Assembly (NCBI GenBank): GCA_029248405.1
Contig: JAQWJJ010000016.1
Location: 366,303-430,302, forward strand
Direction of reading: 5' to 3'
DNA from: Flavobacteriaceae bacterium
Lineage (GTDB): Bacteria; Bacteroidota; Bacteroidia; Flavobacteriales; Flavobacteriaceae
DNA: 64,000 nucleotides
A program made the translations under genes and the position numbers. The notes below the pieces were generated by a model, which saw only the letters and a list, made by a program, of their open reading frames with translations, did no database searches and was not told the origin of the DNA. This document shows, piece by piece, positions 26,347 to 34,226 of the stretch (positions within the stretch are counted from its first letter, which is position 1; every line of letters begins with the position of its first letter).

Positions 26347-27827
26347 GAGGCAAAAATACTTTTAAAAAAGAGATATCCGAAACCAAATACAGCCATAAGA
26401 TGAAATGCTATGAGTCCAAAATCTCCTTCAGGCCCAACATTAAAGCCTAAATACAACCCAAAGGCAAAGTAATGCATCATGAGTCCCTCTGTTATAAGTA
26501 TGGTCCATGGTGTATTTCTTTGGTAGTTTTTCCTTAGTTTTTCCTTTGTAAGGACACCGTCATTGTATTTTGGTGTTCGCACAAATTCTGATTTTTTGCC
26601 AATGTGGCCTTCCAATACACCTCTTGAGTTGCTCAAGGAAAATCCTATGGCAATAGAGAAAAAGCTGAAGAATAATCCAGTAAATTTCATCCAAGTGCGC
26701 CAGGTTCTACCATGGAGATTTTGAAAGAGCAGCCCATAGGTCATGTACAGCATTAATGTGGTGAGCCCAAAGCCATTCATGACCCAGAACAACCATGCTA
26801 GTTCAGGGTGTCGCTGTTTGATCACCAAGAGCGGCACACTCAGTATGGCCAAAGTAAAGACTTGAAGAAATAATGTGCTGCTCAGAAGATGAATGGTGCC
26901 ATGGAACTTTTGCCCTACGCTAAGGCCCGGATGTCTCAATACCTGCTTAATGGATTTCTGAAAATTTTCGGCACCGCCTTTGTTCCAGCGAAATTGTTGT
27001 GCCCTTGCAGCTTGGATACTGTCGGGTAGTTCTGCGGGCGTGATGACCTGAGACAAATAAACGATCTGCCATGAGCGCATCTGCGCACGATAACTAAGGT
27101 CCAAATCCTCTGTAAGGGTGTCCCCCTCCCAATTTCCCGCATCCAATATGGCTGTTTTGCGCCAAATTCCTGCAGTACCGTTAAAGTTGATGAAATAACC
27201 TTTGGTATGGCGTCCTAATTGTTCTAGAGTAAAATGAATGTCTAAGGCAAAAGCCTGAATTTTGGTCAGCAATGAGTTGTCCTTGTTGAGGTGTCCCCAT
27301 CGGGTTTGTACCGCGCCAACTTTTGGGTTTTTAAAATAGGGAAGTGTTTCTTTAAGCCATGAGGGACTGGGTAAAAAATCTGCATCGAATATGGCCATAT
27401 AGTCACCTCTGGCAGTGGCCAAACCTTCCTTCAAGGCACCGGCCTTGAAACCTGTGCGCTGAGCTCTCATCAGATTTGTTATTTGGTAGCCTGCTTGGAG
27501 ATATTGAGGCAATAACTCGGTGATCAATCCCGTAGTTTCATCTGTGGAGTCGTCTAGGATTTGAATCTCTAAACACGCTTTGGGATAATCGAGTTGCGTG
27601 ATACAATCCAATAGCCTTGAGACGACATTGGCCTCATTATACAGGGGCAGTTGAATGGTGACCAAAGGATATGCATCACCTTTTGAAAGGTCCCACTGAG
27701 GCAGTGCCTTTTGTTTGCGGGTTGCGCTCAGGTAATGGCGCAACAATTGAATTTGTGTCAACGCAAAGACAAAAATGATGACCAAGGCTGCGATATATGC
27801 TGTGATGAGCGCTACTTCCCAGATCAT
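26343..27827 (-). CDS. cellulose-synthase-like GT2 glycosyltransferase
   Basis: 494 residues from ATG 27827, which overlaps the previous stop by 4 bp; the longer reading from 27998 is in a frame shared with the upstream gene and is rejected. One N-terminal membrane helix, a GT2 domain with VTIQLPLYNEANVV, QILDDSTDET, the DxD in AIFDADFLPSP, TEDLDLSYR and the QxxRW motif QQFRW, then about five membrane helices. This is the architecture of processive membrane GTs. In this operon it could add sugar to an arsenolipid or to lipid A, but the acceptor is unknown. Confidence 0.88.
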   Translation of the reverse strand: MIWEVALITAYIAALVIIFVFALTQIQLLRHYLSATRKQKALPQWDLSKGDAYPLVTIQLPLYNEANVVSRLLDCITQLDYPKACLEIQILDDSTDETTGLITELLPQYLQAGYQITNLMRAQRTGFKAGALKEGLATARGDYMAIFDADFLPSPSWLKETLPYFKNPKVGAVQTRWGHLNKDNSLLTKIQAFALDIHFTLEQLGRHTKGYFINFNGTAGIWRKTAILDAGNWEGDTLTEDLDLSYRAQMRSWQIVYLSQVITPAELPDSIQAARAQQFRWNKGGAENFQKSIKQVLRHPGLSVGQKFHGTIHLLSSTLFLQVFTLAILSVPLLVIKQRHPELAWLFWVMNGFGLTTLMLYMTYGLLFQNLHGRTWRTWMKFTGLFFSFFSIAIGFSLSNSRGVLEGHIGKKSEFVRTPKYNDGVLTKEKLRKNYQRNTPWTILITEGLMMHYFAFGLYLGFNVGPEGDFGLIAFHLMAVFGFGYLFFKSIFAS

Positions 27828-28537
27828 GACTTTAGAGCGTATTTGCCAATCCAACCCAGTATTTTGATGCCGGCCATGACAACACCTTTGATCGTTCCAG
27901 ACACTTTTGAGACGCCAATTCGATTTCTGTATGGAACAGGAATTTCTTGATATCTCAACTTGTGCTTTAGGGCCTTGAGCTGCATCTCGATGGTCCATCC
28001 GTATGTGTTGTCCACCATATTAAGGGCCATAAGCGCTTGATAATCAATGGCGCGAAAAGGACCAAGGTCGGTATAAGTTGCTTTGAATAGGTGCCGCATC
28101 AAGAATGTAGCAAGCCAATTACCAAATCTTTGGGGTAATGTCATGGCACCCTTTTCCATGAGTTCTGATTGGCGTGCGCCGATGACCAGATCGCACTCAT
28201 TGGCAATAATTGGCGTGACAAGGGCCTTTAAATACTCTGGATAATCACTGTAGTCGCCATCTAAGAACACCACAATATCGGGTCGTTCTTCCGGTTGGGA
28301 CTCTTGCTTCTGACTCAGATATAGCATGGCCTTTTTGCAGGCATAGCCATAGCCTGAGCGAGGCTCTTCAAGGACAAAAGCACCGTGATTTCTGGCGACG
28401 GCAGCTGTATCATCACTTGAGGCGTTATCCACGACGATGACTTGCTTTATCCCTTTAGGGAGATCATCCAAAACATGTCCAATGGCTTTGGCTTCATTTT
28501 TGGCAGGGATGATGACAACTATTTTGGACTTGGTCAC
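27824..28537 (-). CDS. GT2 glycosyltransferase, polyprenyl-phosphate sugar synthase-like
   Basis: About 237 residues from GTG 28537; an ATG at 28591 would overlap the previous gene by 47 bp and adds a Ser/Asn-rich start not typical of the family. The DPM1/DPG1-like GT2 domain starts at IVVIIPAKNEAKAIGHVL, with VIVVDNASSDDT, the metal motif FLDGDYSD and GARQSELMEKG. A hydrophobic stretch near the end may touch the membrane. Related enzymes load a sugar onto a polyprenyl phosphate, which would supply GT-C or flippase steps. Coupled to the next GT2 by a 4-bp overlap. Confidence 0.87.
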   Translation of the reverse strand: MTKSKIVVIIPAKNEAKAIGHVLDDLPKGIKQVIVVDNASSDDTAAVARNHGAFVLEEPRSGYGYACKKAMLYLSQKQESQPEERPDIVVFLDGDYSDYPEYLKALVTPIIANECDLVIGARQSELMEKGAMTLPQRFGNWLATFLMRHLFKATYTDLGPFRAIDYQALMALNMVDNTYGWTIEMQLKALKHKLRYQEIPVPYRNRIGVSKVSGTIKGVVMAGIKILGWIGKYALKS

Positions 28538-28544
28538 ACGGGCA

Positions 28545-28955
28545 TTACTTACTGAGTTCGATTTGTTGCTGCGGCACGATGTATGCATCAAAATACCAAG
28601 CCGAAAACTTTTCGAGTCCTATAAATAGAAGCACGCCGACGATCAGAATTAGCACCGCGACCAATATGGTATTGACTTTTTTTCGCTTGGGATCAATCGA
28701 ACACTGATCTTGAGTTGTTTTGTACTTGTAAACTCCAAATGCGCCAATGAGCACCGCTACGCCCCTCAGCATTATGGCTCCGAGACCCAAAGAGCCATCG
28801 GCTTGATAAAAGAAATCAGCAAATGAAATAGCCACAACACCCCCCATTAGGCCTAGCATGAACAAAACCGCCGGAGCGACACAACAAACAATCCCGGCCA
28901 GAGCAGACATGAGCCCATATTTTAACGTCCATTTGTAAATACTGGGTTTTTCCAT
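28545..28955 (-). CDS. MerT/MerC-like small integral membrane protein
   Basis: 136 residues with about four membrane helices. The second helix begins AGIVCCVAPAVLFMLGLMGG, a Cys-Cys pair in a context like the metal-binding helix of MerT/MerC mercury carriers. A further Cys lies in the loop near DQCSIDPKRKK. Inside an arsenosugar operon this could be a carrier for methylated or trivalent arsenic. The family match is by pattern only. Confidence 0.6.
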   Translation of the reverse strand: MEKPSIYKWTLKYGLMSALAGIVCCVAPAVLFMLGLMGGVVAISFADFFYQADGSLGLGAIMLRGVAVLIGAFGVYKYKTTQDQCSIDPKRKKVNTILVAVLILIVGVLLFIGLEKFSAWYFDAYIVPQQQIELSK

Positions 28956-28994
28956 AGTGTAGCTTTAACTGTTGCGAAGTTACGAATTTTGGTC

Positions 28995-29699
28995 TTATTG
29001 GGATTGGACGTGTTTCTGATAATAGCCGTAGAGTCGCAGTGGATCTTGACCACGACGGTACTTGTATTGGAGCACCCAAAAATGATATTGTAAATTCCAA
29101 ATACCTTTGCTGTAGTAAGTTCTTGCAGAAGAGGTGACATGAGGCGCCAAAACACCAAAATACGTTTCTCCCCACAGACGGTCAATCAAATTAAGATCTT
29201 CACATATTACGAATGACTCATCAAATCCCTTCGCCTTTAGAAAGAGGGCCTTGGTCACAAACAAACTCTGATCGCCACCACGGCAAAATTTATAACGAAA
29301 TCGTGTCCCCCATCCAGCGAGTCTCAGCCACCAGTGGCTTGAATCAAATTTCATTCGGAAGCATCCCGCTTGTTGGTGTGGCTTGGAGAATGCCAAGATG
29401 TGTCGGTCAAAATCCTGCGGTGGAACGGTGTCTGCATGCAGAAAATACAAAATATTGGCTGATGCTTGAGCAGCGCCATAGTTCATTTGGGCTGCCCGAC
29501 CCCGGGCTGGTGAGTCACACAGGAGCACGCCATCAAGCTGTTGGACAATATCTTGTGTGCCATCGTTACTACTGGCATCAACAATAATGAGCTCTAAAGT
29601 GGCCAGTTGGTCCGCTCTTTTTTTGACCATATTGACGGTTTGAGCGATATGTTGTGCTTCGTTATACGTGGGTATGATGACCGATATTTTCAGCGCCAT
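28995..29699 (-). CDS. arsenosugar-associated GT2 glycosyltransferase (TIGR04283 type)
   Basis: 234 residues. A small soluble GT2 domain: ISVIIPTYNEAQHIAQTV, LIIVDASSNDGTQDIV, SPARGRAAQMNYGA and the metal motif YFLHADTVPP, then GGDQSLFVTK and EDLNL. The SPARGRAAQMN and LHADT blocks are characteristic of the TIGR04283 group, which occurs beside ArsM/ArsS. It would transfer a sugar unit in late arsenosugar assembly. Followed after 40 bp by the MerT-like gene. Confidence 0.88.
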   Translation of the reverse strand: MALKISVIIPTYNEAQHIAQTVNMVKKRADQLATLELIIVDASSNDGTQDIVQQLDGVLLCDSPARGRAAQMNYGAAQASANILYFLHADTVPPQDFDRHILAFSKPHQQAGCFRMKFDSSHWWLRLAGWGTRFRYKFCRGGDQSLFVTKALFLKAKGFDESFVICEDLNLIDRLWGETYFGVLAPHVTSSARTYYSKGIWNLQYHFWVLQYKYRRGQDPLRLYGYYQKHVQSQ

Positions 29700-29708
29700 A
29701 AAGAGTCC

Positions 29709-30425
29709 TTAATGATTTAGCGACCAGTCATAAGACCTATAGATCACCTCGGTATTGTGGGGTAAATTAAGCCCTGTGTAATTATTGATCAGCACAATCA
29801 ACTCTTGGGTTGTGCCAAAATCTTTTTTGAACCAAAAAAATATTTTAGACAGTATCAAGGGGTCTCCCTCCAAATTGTTTTTTGACGAGTCTCGCAAAAA
29901 AGTTTGCGCGGCGCCATCGAGTTGACTCTCAAGATCAAACCCTGTATAGGCTTTTTGGGCAAGTTGTGGGCACGAAAAAGAGGCGCAATTGATGGCAAAA
30001 TGAATGCGTGGCTCTTGCATTTTGCGCAGGATGTCATGTTCAATGTCATCAAGGGTATAGGTCGTCCCGTCGGAAGTCAGCACTGTTTTTTTCCAAGGGC
30101 GATTGATGTCCTTTATGCTAGAGAGTGGCATGTGATCGCAAATTAGCCTCACAGTGCAAGCATTATAGGCATTGATCCAAAAGGCCAGCTGTTCTGATTT
30201 TTCGCGACTTTCTATATCGGGCAGCACATTTTGGAGATGTGTTATATAGCGGGTCAGCTTTTCGTAGTCTTGGATGAATCCGTCATAATTGACCTGGCCA
30301 TTTGGTGAGACATGTTCTTGGAGCAGGTCATCCCAAATTTCGTGGTTCAATGGTTGAGCCTTAACCGCCATGAGTTGACAAAACACAAATAAGCAAGTGG
30401 TTATTTTTAAGATTTGCGCTGCCAT
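29709..30425 (-). CDS. secreted DUF547 protein
   Basis: 238 residues with an N-terminal signal peptide (ILKITTCLFVFCQLMAVKAQ). DUF547 blocks are evident: FWINAYNACTVRLICDH, SSIKDINRPWKK, YTLDDIEHDILR and the highly conserved RIHFAINCASFSCPQL with Cys residues. The Cys of INCAS in a transglutaminase-like fold has been proposed as catalytic. The gene overlaps the hydroxylase end by 19 bp, so it belongs to the arsenosugar operon. Biochemical role unknown. Confidence 0.87.
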   Translation of the reverse strand: MAAQILKITTCLFVFCQLMAVKAQPLNHEIWDDLLQEHVSPNGQVNYDGFIQDYEKLTRYITHLQNVLPDIESREKSEQLAFWINAYNACTVRLICDHMPLSSIKDINRPWKKTVLTSDGTTYTLDDIEHDILRKMQEPRIHFAINCASFSCPQLAQKAYTGFDLESQLDGAAQTFLRDSSKNNLEGDPLILSKIFFWFKKDFGTTQELIVLINNYTGLNLPHNTEVIYRSYDWSLNH

Positions 30426-31291
30426 GGATACATTTCCTGTTCGATAAATGTTTTTGGAAAATGCTCATCTCCGTCAAACCCTAATTCTATATCGCGACCT
30501 TCACTTGGGACATGTGCTGTGCCGAAGAGATAGTCCCATAGACTGAGTGTTAGGCCAAAATTCACCCCGTAAGGAGCATGTTCAGGCAACGCTTTGGCAT
30601 GGTGCCAAATGTGCATCTTAGGATTGTTGAAGAGGTACTTAAACGGCCCATAATCCCATCCCAGATTGGCATGATTGAGGTGCCCAATAGTGATGGCCAA
30701 AAAATGAACAATTGCCACATCTTGGGCGTCAAGTCCACCGATCAGGGCCAGTGGTACATAGAGAATTGCCTTATATACCACTGGTTCTAACCAATGGTAA
30801 CGCAAGTGTGCCGCAAATCCCATTTCTTTGACACTGTGGTGGAGCTGATGGATGCGCCATAGTTTCGGTATGCGATGCAGGAGTTTGTGCGTGTTCCATT
30901 GAACAAAATCACTGACCAAGAAAAAGACCAGTAAACCCGTCCCAAAGGGCAGTCTATTGAGATCAAAAATTTCAAGCTGACCTACCGACAAATTAATAAC
31001 CCCAAGCAGATCATCAAAGGCCTTTGCAGTAGCCTCTGACAAAGCAATCAAGACAATTAAATTCAGCAGGAAGAAATTGAAAAACATATAGAATGTATCA
31101 AGCCAAAAATCTTTCCTGAACAAGGGCTGTCCCTTGCGCCAAGGAAACATAATTTCAAGGCCCCATACCAATAAAGAGATAATGATCAGCCCATAGAAAT
31201 AGTTGCCCCAGTACCACTGCGTGATTTCTTTGAACAGGTAATTAAAATAACCTGAATAAGAGGACATGATAAGTTCTAAATAGCCTTCCAT
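30407..31291 (-). CDS. sterol desaturase/fatty acid hydroxylase family di-iron membrane enzyme
   Basis: 294 residues from ATG 31291, which lies 2 bp after the arsM stop; the longer reading begins with GTG. About four to five hydrophobic segments and the full histidine box set: HKLLH, HQLHH, HLNH and HIWHH. These residues hold a di-iron centre that hydroxylates or desaturates lipid chains. Placed between arsM and DUF547, it may act on a lipid aglycone, making this the best hint that the end product is an arsenolipid. Substrate unproven. Confidence 0.88.
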   Translation of the reverse strand: MEGYLELIMSSYSGYFNYLFKEITQWYWGNYFYGLIIISLLVWGLEIMFPWRKGQPLFRKDFWLDTFYMFFNFFLLNLIVLIALSEATAKAFDDLLGVINLSVGQLEIFDLNRLPFGTGLLVFFLVSDFVQWNTHKLLHRIPKLWRIHQLHHSVKEMGFAAHLRYHWLEPVVYKAILYVPLALIGGLDAQDVAIVHFLAITIGHLNHANLGWDYGPFKYLFNNPKMHIWHHAKALPEHAPYGVNFGLTLSLWDYLFGTAHVPSEGRDIELGFDGDEHFPKTFIEQEMYPWQRKS

Positions 31292-31293
31292 AA

Positions 31294-32262
31294 TCAACAA
31301 CACCCTCCTCCGTCATAATGAAATGTCGCGGGACTGATAAAAATGTCCTTGCGATCTAATGCCAACAATGCGCTCGCTGTTTTGTCACAAATTGCTAGCG
31401 GCTGGTTTTTGAGTAAAATATGACCCTTATGGTCGTCAAAATAATCTTCGGGGCCATAATATATGGCCGCTTTTCCCGTGAAAACACAAGGTCCATCTTC
31501 TGGCATTGGGTCCTTAATCGCGGCCACTTCAATGGATTCGATATAGAGCAGTTCTTGGGTTTGGTATTGTGCGGGATCTAAAATTCGGTAAGGTTTGCGC
31601 GCACGGATTTCTATGGTGCCAAACCCGACATCTGTGAGGGCTTTGACATAGGTGGCAATGGGCAAGCTGCCACTCAGGCATAAAGCTCTGAGCCGTTCAT
31701 CATTGCGCAATTCATCACTCATGGGTTGCTCACAAGTGGGGTCGCTCATCACCAGTCGGCCATGTGGTTTCAAGACTCGGTACATTTCTTCTATGGCCTT
31801 TTTAAGATCTTGATCTTTAAAGATATTGAACAGACAATTCTGTGCGGCAACATCTACACTTTGGTCTGGCATTGGGAGGTTTAAGGCATCTCCTTTTTTT
31901 AGGCTGACAAAGTCGCTTTGGAACCATGGATTCATGCGCTCTGCTTCGGCAAAGTTTTTTCGGGAAGCATCGAGCATTTCGTCAACCACGTCGACACCAA
32001 TAACACCTCCGCTTTGTCTCGAGAAATAGGCAAATTGAAGCAGTTCCATACCTCCACCAACGCCGACATAAAGTATTTTGGGTTGGTGCGATAAATCTCG
32101 AGGATGTACCGTGGACCCACAGCCATAATTCATCTCCTGCATGATGGTAGGAATTTTTAATCCTGGCAATTCCCATACGGGGTTTGTGGTGCAGCAAAGT
32201 CCAATATTTGGACTTAATGCAGCTTCTTTGTATACGTCGTGAGTGGTGTCTAAATAACCCAT
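31294..32262 (-). CDS. arsM: arsenosugar-type arsenite methyltransferase ArsM
   Basis: 322 residues. A class I SAM methyltransferase core (ILYVGVGGGMELLQFA; GVDVVDEMLDASRKN; DALNLPMPDQSVDVAAQNCLFNI is the region of motifs II-IV) is framed by Cys residues suited to As(III): Cys23-Cys24, Cys48 in NYGCGS, a Cys in DPTCEQPMS, and a terminal GGGCC. It methylates trivalent arsenic, likely to the dimethyl form needed for arsenosugars. The next genes are a purine nucleoside phosphorylase upstream and a hydroxylase 2 bp downstream. The GGGCC tail agrees with the arsenosugar branch rather than detoxifying ArsM. Confidence 0.92.
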   Translation of the reverse strand: MGYLDTTHDVYKEAALSPNIGLCCTTNPVWELPGLKIPTIMQEMNYGCGSTVHPRDLSHQPKILYVGVGGGMELLQFAYFSRQSGGVIGVDVVDEMLDASRKNFAEAERMNPWFQSDFVSLKKGDALNLPMPDQSVDVAAQNCLFNIFKDQDLKKAIEEMYRVLKPHGRLVMSDPTCEQPMSDELRNDERLRALCLSGSLPIATYVKALTDVGFGTIEIRARKPYRILDPAQYQTQELLYIESIEVAAIKDPMPEDGPCVFTGKAAIYYGPEDYFDDHKGHILLKNQPLAICDKTASALLALDRKDIFISPATFHYDGGGCC

Positions 32263-32271
32263 AAATCAGTC

Positions 32272-33096
32272 TTAAAGCTTTTCAATTAATTCAGAAAAAA
32301 GAGCGACCATAGATGGTTCGGCTTTTTTGGCTTGAGCAATTATATCTCCTATGTCTACTGGTGCTAAATGATCAGGATCACACTCATCTGTCAGTACAGA
32401 TATGGCAGCGACTGGTAAGGATAAGTGATTGGCAACGATGACTTCAGGGACTGTACTCATGCCCACGGCATCACCGCCGATAAGGCGCAAAAAGCGATAT
32501 TCAGCTCTTGTTTCTAGCTGAGGACCTAATACGCCAACGTACACGCCTTGATGCAAACATATTTCTTGTTTCTGTGCAATCTCAATAAGCAGCTGATTCA
32601 TGGCAGGGTCATAAGGTCTATTGAGGTCTACAAATCGTTCACCCATGTGTTCTACACCATGAAAAGCCAGAGGGGATGATCCTTGTAAATTAATGTGGTC
32701 ATCGATGAGCATCATTTCCCCTTTTTTAAAATTTAAATTGAGCGCTCCAGAAGCGTTGCTGACCAAAAGTTTTTTGATGCCAAGCTGGTGCATGACACGC
32801 ACAGGAAATGTGACGTCCTCTTGGCTATAGCCTTCATAAAGATGAAATCGTCCTTGCATGATCACTACTGTCTTGCCGCCTAAGCGACCAAGGACTAGTT
32901 TTCCTTTATGGAATTCTACTGTCGCAGTCGGAAAATATGGGATCAGGTTATAGGGGACCTCTTTAACAACGTCAACTGAGTCAATGAGTTGTCCCAAACC
33001 AGTGCCCAAAATGATCCCAACCTCTGGCTCATGAAAACCGCGGTCTTTGAGAAAATCAGTCGCTTCTTGAACGAGTTGAATGAGTTGAGGTTTCAT
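32272..33096 (-). CDS. punA: purine-nucleoside phosphorylase
   Basis: 274 residues, trimeric PNP type: GIILGTGLGQLID, MQGRFHLYEGYS, LLVSNASGALN, GPQLETRAEYRFLRLIGGDAVGMS and SVLTDECDPDHL. It splits purine nucleosides with phosphate to ribose-1-phosphate and base. In this operon the natural substrate may be the arsenic-substituted adenosine made by ArsS, releasing adenine and giving an activated dimethylarsinoyl-ribose-1-phosphate. The general purine salvage role cannot be excluded, but the spacing (1 bp to the next gene, 9 bp to arsM) makes it an operon member. Confidence 0.93.
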   Translation of the reverse strand: MKPQLIQLVQEATDFLKDRGFHEPEVGIILGTGLGQLIDSVDVVKEVPYNLIPYFPTATVEFHKGKLVLGRLGGKTVVIMQGRFHLYEGYSQEDVTFPVRVMHQLGIKKLLVSNASGALNLNFKKGEMMLIDDHINLQGSSPLAFHGVEHMGERFVDLNRPYDPAMNQLLIEIAQKQEICLHQGVYVGVLGPQLETRAEYRFLRLIGGDAVGMSTVPEVIVANHLSLPVAAISVLTDECDPDHLAPVDIGDIIAQAKKAEPSMVALFSELIEKL

Positions 33097-33720
33097 TTAA
33101 AGAAAGGGTTTAAATACATCTATTGGGTGTAAATCTGCTTCAGTATCAATGTCGTTGCGCTTGGGCAGTAAATGATAACTTTCAGGGGGTAAATTACTTA
33201 AAGTATCGCTCAAAACCGAAGAGGTACTCCAATTTTTATTGTTAAATAATTCTGAATTTAATCGACTCAGACCGATCAAGTAATAGCCGCCGTCTTCTGA
33301 TGGACCAATAACAACTTCCTTTTGTTTTAAGGCCTCAAAGGCATTTTCAAGGAGTGCAATATCCAGGTCATAGAGATCGGTGCCAATCAAGACAATGTCT
33401 GTATAACCCTCATCAAAACCCCCGGCAAATGCATGGTTCATGCGCTGACCCAAATCTGAGCCGCATTGTATTTTTTTTTGAAAGGTGGATTCTGGCCAAC
33501 AATCACCCGAGTTCACGCTGTGGCTGTAAAACACTTGCTTGTCTGTTTTGAGCGCGCTACAAATTGTGGCGGTATGGTTCAATAAAAACTCATATATGGA
33601 TAGCGCTGCAGCATCGCCGATAGTCGCGGCAAGACGCGTTTTACACAATCCAAGTACCGGGTTTTTACAAAAAACAATGAGTAATGGCTTGTGGCGGGAT
33701 GTGCTTTGGTCTTTAGTCAT
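33097..33720 (-). CDS. arsenosugar-associated DUF2064 (TIGR04282-type) transferase
   Basis: 207 residues from ATG 33720, which overlaps the rhodanese stop by 8 bp; the longer reading runs through the rhodanese C-terminus in another frame. The DUF2064 GT-A/nucleotidyltransferase-like signature is IVFCKNPVLGLCKTRLA, followed by LIGTDLYDLD and GPSEDGGYYLIGLS. The TIGR04282 group is known by its place beside ArsM/ArsS. It might activate or transfer the arseno-ribose-phosphate. Reaction not established. Confidence 0.88.
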   Translation of the reverse strand: MTKDQSTSRHKPLLIVFCKNPVLGLCKTRLAATIGDAAALSIYEFLLNHTATICSALKTDKQVFYSHSVNSGDCWPESTFQKKIQCGSDLGQRMNHAFAGGFDEGYTDIVLIGTDLYDLDIALLENAFEALKQKEVVIGPSEDGGYYLIGLSRLNSELFNNKNWSTSSVLSDTLSNLPPESYHLLPKRNDIDTEADLHPIDVFKPFL

Positions 33721-34216
33721 ATATTTTGATGCCATCAGCCAGATAAATGCCCCAGCGTTTGCTGAAGGCATGAATGCTGTCGGTGCTTAATTGTTGGTTA
33801 TTGACTAGGGGGTTTTGGTTGTTTTTCCAATGAAAAATACCTCCATAAAGATTACGCACTGTATACCCCAAGTCTTGAATTTGAGCGCCACTTTTCTCGG
33901 ATCTGACACCAATAGAACAGTAAACAATGAGCATTGCTGCTTTATCCCCAGCGATAGATTGAATGAGGTCTTTTGTGATATTGCCTTCTCCAATGAAATG
34001 TGCTCCAGGGATATGACTAACGTCGAATTCTTTTCTTGATCGTGTGTCCAAAAAGAAGACCTCTGAATCGGCCCTAAGGGCTTTGGCTTCTTCCAGGTCT
34101 ATATAGGGAACCAAATCATGATTGTATTGCAATAGCACAGGGGCAAAGTCTTCTTGCGCCCATGCAAAAGGACTCAACAGCATTAAGGCAGTCATGGTTG
34201 TCAGTAGTTGCTTCAT
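33713..34216 (-). CDS. secreted rhodanese-like protein
   Basis: 167 residues with a signal peptide (MKQLLTTMTALMLLSPFAWA). A single rhodanese domain with FFLDTRSRKEFDVSHIPGA and the active-site loop YCSIGVRS, Cys100. The loop length suits rhodanese or, less likely, an arsenate-type Cdc25 activity. Its periplasmic position is odd for an enzyme sitting among cytosolic arsenic enzymes; it may handle sulfur or thio-arsenic species outside the inner membrane. Confidence 0.88.
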   Translation of the reverse strand: MKQLLTTMTALMLLSPFAWAQEDFAPVLLQYNHDLVPYIDLEEAKALRADSEVFFLDTRSRKEFDVSHIPGAHFIGEGNITKDLIQSIAGDKAAMLIVYCSIGVRSEKSGAQIQDLGYTVRNLYGGIFHWKNNQNPLVNNQQLSTDSIHAFSKRWGIYLADGIKIYD

Positions 34217-34226
34217 GATGGTGTCA

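Noticed and set aside
27828..27998. 57-residue N-terminal extension of the cellulose-synthase-like GT2
   Set aside because: It lies fully inside the upstream GT2 gene, is polar and Cys/Arg-rich, and the ATG at 27827 gives a classic 4-bp overlap and a membrane start.
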